A stretch of 28,969 nt of DNA, taken from contig JACPQH010000081.1 of assembly GCA_016190585.1 (NCBI GenBank), positions 1 through 28,969 on the forward strand, in the 5' to 3' direction. The notes below the pieces were generated by a model. It did not search any database. It was not told the origin of the DNA and worked only from the letters and a program-made list of their open reading frames with translations. Of this stretch, positions 22,556 to 28,969 are shown piece by piece (position 1 is the stretch's first letter; the number at the start of each line of letters is the position of its first letter). The stretch comes from Chloroflexota bacterium (GTDB lineage Bacteria > Chloroflexota > Dehalococcoidia > Dehalococcoidales > RBG-16-60-22). The translations under genes and the position numbers were made by a program.

Positions 22556-24175
22556 ATGAACCTACAGCGACCCAACTCGAATGACGCCACCAGAACGACC
22601 AACCGTTCCAAGAGCATCGTCCCGGGGAGCGGCCTGTGCAGCCGCTGCCTTGACGGATGCACCGGGAACTGCGAGGTGTTCAAGGCGACCTTCCGCGGCC
22701 GGGAGCTCATCTATCCCGGACCGTTCGGCGAAATCACCGCCGGCGGCGATAAAGAGTACCCGGTAGACTACTCGCACCTCAATATCCAGGGCTACGCCCT
22801 CGGCGCCCGCGGCCTGCCGGCAGGCGTCCAGGGGAACCCGGACAGCGCCATCTTCCCCGCCGTCAACACCGAGACCGAGTACGGCTGGACCCAGAAGGTC
22901 AAAATGAGGGCGCCGGTCTTCACCGGCGCGCTGGGCTCCACCGAGATCGCCCGCAAGAACTGGGAGCATTTCGCGGTAGGCGCGGCCATCGGCGGCGTGA
23001 CGCTGGTCTGCGGCGAGAACGTCTGCGGCATCGACCCCCAGCTCAAGCTCGACGCCAGCGGCAAGGTGGCGGCCTCTCCGGACATGGACCGGCGTATCGA
23101 TGTCTACCGGCGCTATCACCGGGGCTACGGCGAGATACTCGTCCAGATGAATGTCGAGGATACCCGGCTCGGCGTGGCCGAATATGTCAACAAGAAACAC
23201 GGGCTGGAGACCATCGAGCTCAAGTGGGGACAGGGCGCGAAGTGCATCGGCGGCGAGATCAAGGTCAGCAGCCTGGAGCGGGCGCTGGAGCTGCAGCGGC
23301 GCGGCTACATCGTCACCCCGGACCCGTCCAACCCCATCAACCAGTCCTCCTTTAAAGACGGCGCCATCAAGGAGTTCGAGCGGCACAGCCGTCTCGGCTT
23401 CATCGACGAAGACAGCTTCTACGCCGAGGTACAGCGTCTCCGGCGGATCGGCTTCAAGAGGATCACCCTGAAGACCGGCGCCTACAGCCTGCGCGAGCTG
23501 GCCATGGCCATCAAGTGGGGCTCCCAGGCCAATATCGACCTCCTGACGATTGACGGGTCTTCCGGCGGCACCGGCATGAGCCCGTGGCGCATGATGGAGG
23601 AGTGGGGCATCCCCAGCCTTTACCTGCACGCCGCGGCTTACGACTTCTGCCACCGGCTGGCCCAGCGCGGCGAGCGCCCGCCCGATATCGCCTTCGCCGG
23701 CGGCTTCAGCAGCGAGGACGGCGTCTTCAAGGCGCTGGCTCTCGGCGCGCCCTATACCAAAGCGGTGTGCATGGGTCGCGCCCTGATGATACCGGGCATG
23801 GTGGGCAAGAACATCCAGCAGTGGCTCAAGGAAGGCAAGCTGCCCAACACCGTCGGCCAGTTCGGTTCCACGGCCGAGGAGATATTCGTCTGCTGGGAAG
23901 ATGTCAAGGACATCGTCGGGGCGGAGGAGATAAAGAAGCTGCCGCTGGGCGCCATCGGCATCTACAGCTACGTCGAGAAGCTCCGCGTCGGTTTGCAGCA
24001 GCTTATGGCCGGCGCCCGGTGTTTCAGCGTGCCGGTTATCGGCCGCCACGAGCTGATGTCGCTCACCGAGGAGTGCGCCAAGGTCACCGGCATACCCTAC
24101 CTCATGGACGCCTATCGCAAAGAGGCGATAGACATCCTTGACGGGACCACCAGCCGGCGCCTGGCGACGACATAG
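22556..24175 (+). CDS. FMN-binding glutamate synthase-family protein
   Basis: A 539-residue protein built around the FMN-binding synthase domain of GltB (PF01645), which makes glutamate from 2-oxoglutarate and ammonia delivered from glutamine. It has an N-terminal Cys set C28-x2-C31-x3-C35-x3-C39, probably for an Fe-S cluster. The synthase core shows ELKWGQGAKCIGGEIKVSSLERALELQ and the FMN/substrate loop LTIDGSSGGTGMSPWRMMEEWGIPSL. The glutaminase and GXGXG parts of full GltB are absent, as in archaeal-type split enzymes; no separate subunit is in the window, so activity may need partners elsewhere. AAGGAG (22541-22546) precedes the ATG. It is in one transcript with nrpR and ends at a strong terminator. 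Confidence 0.9.
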   Translation: MNLQRPNSNDATRTTNRSKSIVPGSGLCSRCLDGCTGNCEVFKATFRGRELIYPGPFGEITAGGDKEYPVDYSHLNIQGYALGARGLPAGVQGNPDSAIFPAVNTETEYGWTQKVKMRAPVFTGALGSTEIARKNWEHFAVGAAIGGVTLVCGENVCGIDPQLKLDASGKVAASPDMDRRIDVYRRYHRGYGEILVQMNVEDTRLGVAEYVNKKHGLETIELKWGQGAKCIGGEIKVSSLERALELQRRGYIVTPDPSNPINQSSFKDGAIKEFERHSRLGFIDEDSFYAEVQRLRRIGFKRITLKTGAYSLRELAMAIKWGSQANIDLLTIDGSSGGTGMSPWRMMEEWGIPSLYLHAAAYDFCHRLAQRGERPPDIAFAGGFSSEDGVFKALALGAPYTKAVCMGRALMIPGMVGKNIQQWLKEGKLPNTVGQFGSTAEEIFVCWEDVKDIVGAEEIKKLPLGAIGIYSYVEKLRVGLQQLMAGARCFSVPVIGRHELMSLTEECAKVTGIPYLMDAYRKEAIDILDGTTSRRLATT

Positions 24176-24197
24176 AAGAAATCGAACAACCCAGAGT

Positions 24198-24231
24198 GGG
24201 GCCCCGGTCTCAAACCCGGGGCCTCTTTTTT
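24198..24231 (+). terminator. Intrinsic terminator of the nrpR - glutamate synthase operon
   Basis: GGCCCCGG (24200-24207) pairs perfectly with CCGGGGCC (24216-24223) around an 8-base loop, followed by TC and six T residues (24226-24231). It starts 22 bases after the stop codon. Confidence 0.85.
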
Positions 24232-24278
24232 CCCCGTTCCCCATGCCGGCGCCGTTGCCAGCAAAAAATTACGTACGT

Positions 24279-24424
24279 GTCATTCCGGAACGCAGTGAGG
24301 AAACCGTCCATCCGATTCCCCGTCGGCCTTGGAACCGTCCAGGCCGCTTGCCGGCGGTGCTATTTATCACTTTCCCGCCATTCCGCCGGGAGCCTGGTCC
24401 CCATCCCCTGGCAGGCGAGGGGGA
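24279..24424 (+). repeat. Non-coding stretch with second copies of dispersed repeat units
   Basis: GTCATTCCGGAACGCAGTGA begins at 24279; the unit runs to 24305 and matches the minus-strand copy at 18246-18220 at 22 of 27 positions. CCTGGCAGGCGAGGGGGA at 24407-24424 is identical to 18054-18071. The stretch between the terminator and the GH13 gene has no convincing gene. Confidence 0.55.
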
Positions 24425-24427
24425 GAG

Positions 24428-25900
24428 CTAGCGCAAGTTTGCGGCAAGGACATGGGTGCGGTACGGCCCGAGAGCGATGTAAAGCCCGCGGGAAGCCAGC
24501 TCCTTTCCTGACCGGGTATAGCTCACCCCGTTAAGCTCGTCGAGCAGGATAATCTCGCCGGTCAGTCCCAGGGGGAACTTCAGCCAGCCCCGGGCGCTTT
24601 CCGGCGAGTAGTTCACCACGACTATTTTCAGGTTCCCGTCATAAAGCCAGCGCCAGGCCAGTACGCGACGGTAGCTCTCATCAGTTGCCGCCGCCTCGCC
24701 GACCTCGACCAGCGCCCAGTCGCCTTCATGGAACGTGTCCCCGTTGACCACCCGTAATAATGTCCGGTAAAACATGGCGACTTCGGTGTCGGTGGGCTCG
24801 TCCTGCTGCCGGATGAGCTGGATGGGGACGCGGACCCGGCGGCCTTCCATCTGTCCTTCATGGAGCAGGCGCATTCCGGGAGTGGTCATGATAGCAACCG
24901 CCGCCGCCAGGGAACGCTCCCGGCCGAAAGCCGCGAGGGCGCGGTCCTCATCGTGGTTCTCGATAAAGTGCACCGAGCGCCGGTGCTGCCGGGTATCGGA
25001 CAGGATATAGTCCCGTATCGCCGGCGACTCCGCGTATCGCAGCTTGTCGTAAAGCACCTTGTCATAGGTAAAGTCGAAACCCAGCTCGCGCAGCCGGCCC
25101 TCCAGCCCCCAGTACGCTTCCGCCAGGAAGAGAAAGCCGGGTTTCCGGGCCTTCACCGCCGGGATTATCTCGTTCCAGAACTCGGCCGGCGGCGGCTCAT
25201 TCCTGACAATTTCCCCCCAGATCTGCTGAAAGACCTCGTTGAGCGCCAGCATGGCCATGTCGCAGCGCACCCCGTCAGCGACCTCGGTAATCCTGGCGAG
25301 CTCGGCGGCCAGGGCCTCTCTCGTTTCCGCGGCGAACAGGTTGAGCTGGGCGGTATCCGTCCAGGCGGGGAAATACCGCTCCCGGCCGTGCGCCAGAAAC
25401 AGCCCCTTCTCCGCGGAGTAGAACCAGTCGGGGTGCCGGGCGGCGTCCGCTGCCAGCCCGCGGACCAACCTCCCCGGATGGCTGGATACCCAGGGGTGGT
25501 CGAGGGCGACGTGGTTCACGACGAAGTCCAGAATGAGCCCGAGCCCGGCGCTGTTCAGCCGTTTTTTTATCTCGGGCAGGTCATCGGGCTGGCCCAGGGC
25601 GGGGTCGAGGCGATAGTCGTAGACGGCGTAAGGCGACCCGGCGACGTCATCCTGGGTCCAGTCGGGCAGCGCCCGGTCGTATTCGAGCTGAAGGCCGGGG
25701 TATCTGAGAGCCTCGCCCCGGGCGCCCGGGCTGCGCCGCCACACGCCCATCAGCCAGACCAGGTCAAAGCCTTGCCGCTTGAGCGCCGCCCACTCGTGCT
25801 CCGGTACCTGCACCAGCGACATTTCCTTCCGGTACTTCCGGCGGTTCCGGTTCAGGAACAGGCGGGCGTTGGTCTCGAACAGGTGTGGATGATGCCGCAT
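24428..25900 (-). CDS. GH13 alpha-amylase-family glycosidase
   Basis: A 490-residue TIM-barrel enzyme of family GH13. All four conserved regions are present: DFVVNH (125-130), GVRCDMAML with nucleophile D214, LFLAEAYW with acid/base E261, and FIENHDED with transition-state D317. No signal peptide is seen, so it is probably cytoplasmic and acts on stored glucan or maltodextrin-like substrates; exact specificity is unknown. The C-terminal beta domain (NLKIVVVNYSPESARGWLKFPL) fits. The ATG has AGGAG about ten bases upstream and TATAAT on the minus strand at 25928-25923. It may act with GlgC, encoded about 1.4 kb away, in glycogen turnover. Stop is TAG. Confidence 0.9.
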   Translation of the reverse strand: MRHHPHLFETNARLFLNRNRRKYRKEMSLVQVPEHEWAALKRQGFDLVWLMGVWRRSPGARGEALRYPGLQLEYDRALPDWTQDDVAGSPYAVYDYRLDPALGQPDDLPEIKKRLNSAGLGLILDFVVNHVALDHPWVSSHPGRLVRGLAADAARHPDWFYSAEKGLFLAHGRERYFPAWTDTAQLNLFAAETREALAAELARITEVADGVRCDMAMLALNEVFQQIWGEIVRNEPPPAEFWNEIIPAVKARKPGFLFLAEAYWGLEGRLRELGFDFTYDKVLYDKLRYAESPAIRDYILSDTRQHRRSVHFIENHDEDRALAAFGRERSLAAAVAIMTTPGMRLLHEGQMEGRRVRVPIQLIRQQDEPTDTEVAMFYRTLLRVVNGDTFHEGDWALVEVGEAAATDESYRRVLAWRWLYDGNLKIVVVNYSPESARGWLKFPLGLTGEIILLDELNGVSYTRSGKELASRGLYIALGPYRTHVLAANLR

Positions 25901-25922
25901 CTATACGAAGCTCCTGGCTTGT

Positions 25923-25930
25923 ATTATAAT
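25923..25930. promoter_or_regulatory. Overlapping divergent -10 boxes
   Basis: ATTATAAT at 25923-25930 contains TATAAT on both strands (minus 25928-25923 for the GH13 gene, plus 25925-25930 for the permease). The -35 regions on both sides are weak. If both are used, only one polymerase could bind at a time. Confidence 0.4.
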
Positions 25931-26040
25931 CAGAATAATTTTACAGGGAAAGACAGAGCAAGACCAGTGGTCAACACCGCAATCCCCGCCGGGCTTCAGG
26001 CAATTTCGGCCGGCAAAGGCGGCCTTGCCGTCCGGGACTG

Positions 26041-27279
26041 ATGTTATCCGTCGCCGTACTTATCGGTGTTTTCATACTAATCGCGTCCCGGAGGCTGGGC
26101 AGCCTCAAGCTCCACATATGGGTGGTGATGCTGTCAGGCGGTCTGGCCGTCCTGGTCACCGGCCAGATCTCCCCGGCAGCGGCGGTCAGGGCCGTCAATC
26201 TCGATGTCATCCTGTTCCTGTTCGGGATGTTCGTCATCGGGGAGGGACTGGAGGCGAGCGGCTACCTGGCCCATCTCTCCCACCGGCTTTTCCGCGGCGC
26301 GCGTTCGCTGGACGGCCTGGTCCTGCTGGTGCTCTTCGGCGCGGGCTTGCTGGCTGCCGTGCTGATGAACGATACCGTGGCTGTAATCGGTACGCCCATC
26401 GTCCTGATGCTGTCCCGCCAGACCACCGTGCCCGCCAGGATATTACTGCTCAGCCTGGCTTTCGCCGTGACCATCGGCAGCGTCATGAGCCCTATCGGCA
26501 ACCCCCAGAACCTGCTCATCGCCGTGGACAGCCGCGTGGCGAGTCCCTTCATCACCTTCGGCCGGTTCCTGCTCGTTCCTACCATGCTCAACCTCCTGAT
26601 TACCTACGTGCTCTTCCGGCTGGTCTACCGCAGGTACTTCGCCATCAGGATCATCGCTCAGCCGGAAACGCCCTTGAGAGACCCCCGCCTGGCCCGCCTC
26701 TCCCGGCTTTGCCTTATCCTGCTCGCCGGTCTCATCCTTGTTAAGATAGGCTTCGCGCTCTTCCAGGCCGAGGACAACCTGCGGTTGACCTACATCGCCC
26801 TGACGGCCATGCTGCCGCTGCTGCTCTTCAGCCCCAAACGGTTTGACATCATCAGGAACATGGACTGGCCGACCCTGGTCTTTTTCGCCGCGATGTTTGT
26901 CCTCATGCAGAGCGTTTGGGACTCCGGCATCTTCCAGGGCCTCATGCGAGGCCTGCAGCTCGAGATGGGCTCAACCAGCGCCATCATGGGCATCAGCGTA
27001 TTCCTGAGCCAGATAATCTCCAACGTGCCCCTGGTAGCTTTATACCTGCCCGTCCTGGTCCAGCTCGGCGCCTCGACCCAGGGCATGATGGCTCTGGCCG
27101 CCGGTAGCACCATCGCCGGGAACCTGACTATCCTGGGCGCCGCCAGTAACGTCATCATCATCCAGAACGCCGAGAGAAAGAGCCGGGAGACCTTGACCTT
27201 TTTCGAGTTCGCCAGGATGGGGCTGCCGCTGACCGCGCTTAACGCCGCCGTGTACTGGGCCTTCCTGTCGCTGGCCTGA
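26041..27279 (+). CDS. SLC13/ArsB-type anion permease
   Basis: A 412-residue inner-membrane transporter of the ion transporter superfamily (CitM/ArsB/SLC13-like). About ten to twelve hydrophobic segments are visible. The two pseudo-symmetric substrate loops carry the family's signatures: MNDTVAVIGTPIVL with SPIGNPQN in the first half, and SNVPLVALYLP with AGNLTILGAASNVIIIQNAE in the second. The substrate (dicarboxylate, sulfate, arsenite or other) is not readable; no arsenic genes are adjacent. The ATG lacks a clear ribosome-binding site, and a small GC hairpin (26011-26030) lies just before it. It is convergent with glgC with a 35-base gap and no obvious terminator. Confidence 0.87.
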   Translation: MLSVAVLIGVFILIASRRLGSLKLHIWVVMLSGGLAVLVTGQISPAAAVRAVNLDVILFLFGMFVIGEGLEASGYLAHLSHRLFRGARSLDGLVLLVLFGAGLLAAVLMNDTVAVIGTPIVLMLSRQTTVPARILLLSLAFAVTIGSVMSPIGNPQNLLIAVDSRVASPFITFGRFLLVPTMLNLLITYVLFRLVYRRYFAIRIIAQPETPLRDPRLARLSRLCLILLAGLILVKIGFALFQAEDNLRLTYIALTAMLPLLLFSPKRFDIIRNMDWPTLVFFAAMFVLMQSVWDSGIFQGLMRGLQLEMGSTSAIMGISVFLSQIISNVPLVALYLPVLVQLGASTQGMMALAAGSTIAGNLTILGAASNVIIIQNAERKSRETLTFFEFARMGLPLTALNAAVYWAFLSLA

Positions 27280-27314
27280 CCGCCACTGGAAAAGCGGCCG
27301 GAGGAGGGTCCGAG

Positions 27315-28571
27315 CTAAGCCGACTCGACCTCTATCGACCGCGGCACGACCACGATACCCGATTCCGAGACGGTGTAGCCGCGCCGCCTGTCGGCCTCGA
27401 TATCATAGCCTATCGTCGTCCCGGCCCGGATGACGCACTCCTTGTCAATGATGGCGCGCCTGATCCTGGCGCCCGGCTCGATGGTGACGTCATCGAAGAT
27501 AATCGACTCCTCGACCAGGGCGTCACGCTCCACCACCACGCCCGGCGAAAGCACCGAGCGCCAGACCGTGGCGCCGCTGATGATGCAGCCGTCGCAGACC
27601 AGGGACTCGAGGGCCTTGCCGTCGAGCACGGTCTTGCTGGGACCGAGCGGCCGCTGGTAGGTGCGTAGCTGCCATTTTTCGCCGTAGAGGTTAAAGTAGG
27701 GGTCAACGCCGACCAGGTCCATGCTGGCCTCGTAATAGGCTTCGAGCGTGCCCACGTCCCGCCAGTAGTTCGAGTCCCGCGTCCGGTCCACCAGGGTCTT
27801 GGTCCGCTTGCCGTCCCTTACCTCGACGGCGTAATCCGAGATGCGGTTCTCCCCGGCGAAATCATAGGCGAAGACCCTTACCCCCTGGCTGACAAGCTTC
27901 GGGATAAGCTGGCTGCCGAAATCATCTTCCTCGCCCCGGAGCGACTCTATAAGAGCCCGGGCGGAGAAGATATAGACGCCCAGCGAGGCCAGGACGTACT
28001 CCGCGGAGCCGGGCATCGTCCGGGGCTCCCGCGGCTTTTCCTCGAAACCGATGATGCGGTAATCACGGTCCACCTCGAGGACGCCGAGCTTCCGGGCGGC
28101 TTCCTCCTTGCGGGCGCGGCAGGTGGCCACCGTCAGGGCGGCGTCATTTTTCCGGTGGAAGTCCACCAGGAGGTTATAGTCCATCTTGTAAACGTGGTCG
28201 CCGGCGAGGATCAGGGTATGGTCGTAGTCCTTACCCTTGAAAAGGTCCAGGTTCTGCCGGATGGCGTCCGCCGTGCCCCGGTACCAGTCGGTGCCGATCT
28301 TCTGCTGGGCGGGCATACAGTAGATGAAATCGCCCAGCCCCGAGCTCGAGATGCCCCACCCTTCCTGGATGTGCTTCTGCAGGGAGGCCGATTTGTACTG
28401 GGTCAGCACGAATATCCGCCGCATCCCGGAGTTGACGCAGTTGCTCAGCGTGAAGTCTATCAGGCGGAACTTGCCGCCGAAGGGCACGGCCGACTTCGCC
28501 CGCATGCGTGTCAGCGGCTGCAGCCTGTCGCCGGCGCCGCCGGCCAGAATCACGGATATTACCTTGCTCAT
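27315..28571 (-). CDS. glgC: Glucose-1-phosphate adenylyltransferase
   Basis: Makes ADP-glucose from glucose 1-phosphate and ATP, the committed step of bacterial glycogen synthesis. The 418-residue protein has the nucleotidyltransferase start [27 protein letters not shown], the ATP/sugar-binding WYRGTADAI (96-104), [10 protein letters not shown] (123-132), FEEKP (176-180), and a C-terminal left-handed beta-helix with hexapeptide-like repeats (from about residue 330). Length is usual for GlgC. ATG at 28571 has no ribosome-binding site, and an extended -10 box ends eight bases before it, so the message is probably leaderless. No glgA or glgB is in the window; the GH13 enzyme at 24428 is the only other glucan gene. 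Stop is TAG. Confidence 0.94.
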   Translation of the reverse strand: MSKVISVILAGGAGDRLQPLTRMRAKSAVPFGGKFRLIDFTLSNCVNSGMRRIFVLTQYKSASLQKHIQEGWGISSSGLGDFIYCMPAQQKIGTDWYRGTADAIRQNLDLFKGKDYDHTLILAGDHVYKMDYNLLVDFHRKNDAALTVATCRARKEEAARKLGVLEVDRDYRIIGFEEKPREPRTMPGSAEYVLASLGVYIFSARALIESLRGEEDDFGSQLIPKLVSQGVRVFAYDFAGENRISDYAVEVRDGKRTKTLVDRTRDSNYWRDVGTLEAYYEASMDLVGVDPYFNLYGEKWQLRTYQRPLGPSKTVLDGKALESLVCDGCIISGATVWRSVLSPGVVVERDALVEESIIFDDVTIEPGARIRRAIIDKECVIRAGTTIGYDIEADRRRGYTVSESGIVVVPRSIEVESA

Positions 28572-28579
28572 ACGTAAGC

Positions 28580-28588
28580 ATTATAGCA
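28580..28588 (-). promoter_or_regulatory. Extended -10 promoter of glgC
   Basis: On the minus strand TGCTATAAT (28588-28580) is an extended -10 element with a perfect TATAAT. Eight bases separate it from the ATG, so transcription should begin one or two bases before the start codon. No good -35 box lies at 17 bases, which extended -10 promoters do not require. Confidence 0.6.
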
Positions 28589-28969
28589 AAAAACGTCAAT
28601 AGGTATCACCGCGCGCCGCTCCGGGCGAACCGACAAAAGGTGCTTGCACCGTGAGGTGATGGAAAGCCAGGGTGATATTCGTTCTGGTACCGGGCATGCC
28701 GGGCATTCAGCGGGCGAGATGGAGGCGAGCGCCGGAGAAGGTCAGGAACCAGCGTGTTTCCGAATCCCCTCAGCTCCATTTAGCTTCAAACAAACCGACC
28801 TAAGGCATCAATAGGTGGTACCGAGCTTCAAGTATGTAATACACCCCGAATGTCCATCGCTGCGTTTCCAGTGCCGCAAACCACGTTAGAATCGGACTAT
28901 CTACATAAGTTCCCAGAGATAAAATTCATTCCCTTTTTGAAAGCTCATTTACTATCAATACTTTTGAGA
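28589..28969. other. Gene-free right end
   Basis: No open frame with coding character is seen on either strand across these 381 bases. The first part holds a small perfect hairpin GGTGC-TT-GCACC (28639-28650) and a short direct repeat around 28700. The last 190 bases are AT-rich with stop codons in all frames. No tRNA is recognised. Confidence 0.5.
28757..28778 (+). other. tmRNA-3'-end-like sequence, possible attachment-site remnant
   Basis: The sequence ending CGAATCCCCTCAGCTCCA closely resembles the 3' end of tmRNA (T-loop/T-stem then CAGCTCCA), but with an extra C in the T-loop (TTCC GAAT instead of TTCGAAT) and no matching 5' half in the window. It is not a functional tmRNA. From about 28780 the sequence becomes markedly richer in A+T than the rest. 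Integrases often use tmRNA 3' ends, so it could be an att remnant; this is inference. Confidence 0.35.

Noticed and set aside
22562..24244. 560-residue open frame antisense to the glutamate synthase
   Set aside because: High GC keeps the opposite frame free of stops; the plus-strand protein is clearly the real gene.
26011..26030. GC hairpin just before the permease start as a riboswitch
   Set aside because: The stem is short with a 3-base loop and a bulge, and no known aptamer features are visible.
28600..28778. Complete tmRNA gene
   Set aside because: No 5' GGGGCTG-like half, no tag reading frame, and too little space before glgC; only a 3'-end-like piece is present.
1..28969. Genome-wide recoding of TAG as a sense codon
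   Set aside because: About a third of the intact genes here end in TAG at the expected place (for example rubrerythrin, fabD, fabG, glgC), so TAG is a working stop; only local readthrough or mutation can explain the two internal ones.

Overview
The window is a GC-rich, densely coding bacterial chromosome segment. It carries about 31 protein genes, many in tight same-strand runs, with no rRNA, tRNA or CRISPR array. The gene mix suggests an anaerobic or microaerophilic member of the Chloroflexota, possibly Dehalococcoidia: an archaeal-type NrpR nitrogen regulator next to a one-piece FMN-binding glutamate synthase, a ferredoxin-fused EtfA with EtfB and an acyl-CoA dehydrogenase, a DUF6125-type protein, rubrerythrin, a mixed-signature phosphofructokinase, and an L32/YceD/fabD/fabG block. 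That placement is an inference from gene content; no marker RNA is present.

Layout. 1-1048: 3' end of a NarL-type sensor kinase and its response regulator, the latter broken by an in-frame TAG. 1155-1524: a small secreted Cys-rich protein with its own promoter, a 5'-terminal hairpin and a terminator. 1542-3458 (minus): transaldolase and a kynurenine-formamidase-like cyclase. 3556-5232 (plus): DUF6125-like protein, GyrI-like protein and rubrerythrin. 5359-5604 (minus): small membrane protein. 5798-8817 (plus): purine salvage run hpt - adenine deaminase - phosphoribosyltransferase, from a promoter that predicts an almost leaderless mRNA. 8780-11241 (minus): yceD - rpmF - fabD - fabG. 11252-14500 (minus): acyl-CoA dehydrogenase - etfB - ferredoxin-etfA from a perfect consensus promoter; etfA also has an in-frame TAG. 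14552-17869 (plus): NYN nuclease - radical SAM - phosphofructokinase. 17870-18265: non-coding repeats. 18266-21376 (minus): galT - molybdopterin oxidoreductase - UspA - PrsW. 21403-24231 (plus): nrpR - glutamate synthase with a GGAA-N6-TTCC operator and a terminator. 24428-25900 (minus): GH13 enzyme. 26041-27279 (plus): SLC13/ArsB-type permease. 27315-28588 (minus): glgC. 28589-28969: no gene; base composition falls, and a tmRNA-3'-end-like sequence lies at 28757-28778.

How the genes work together. Adenine deaminase makes hypoxanthine, which Hpt turns into IMP. The acyl-CoA dehydrogenase passes electrons to the EtfAB pair, whose added 2[4Fe-4S] domain offers a route to ferredoxin. NrpR probably represses its own operon and the glutamate synthase when nitrogen is plentiful. 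GlgC, GalT, the GH13 enzyme, transaldolase and phosphofructokinase cover sugar storage and central carbon.

The main points to check are the NrpR operator lying on the transcription start, the two in-frame TAG codons in otherwise intact genes, the structured leader at 1191-1269, and the possible integration boundary at the right end.
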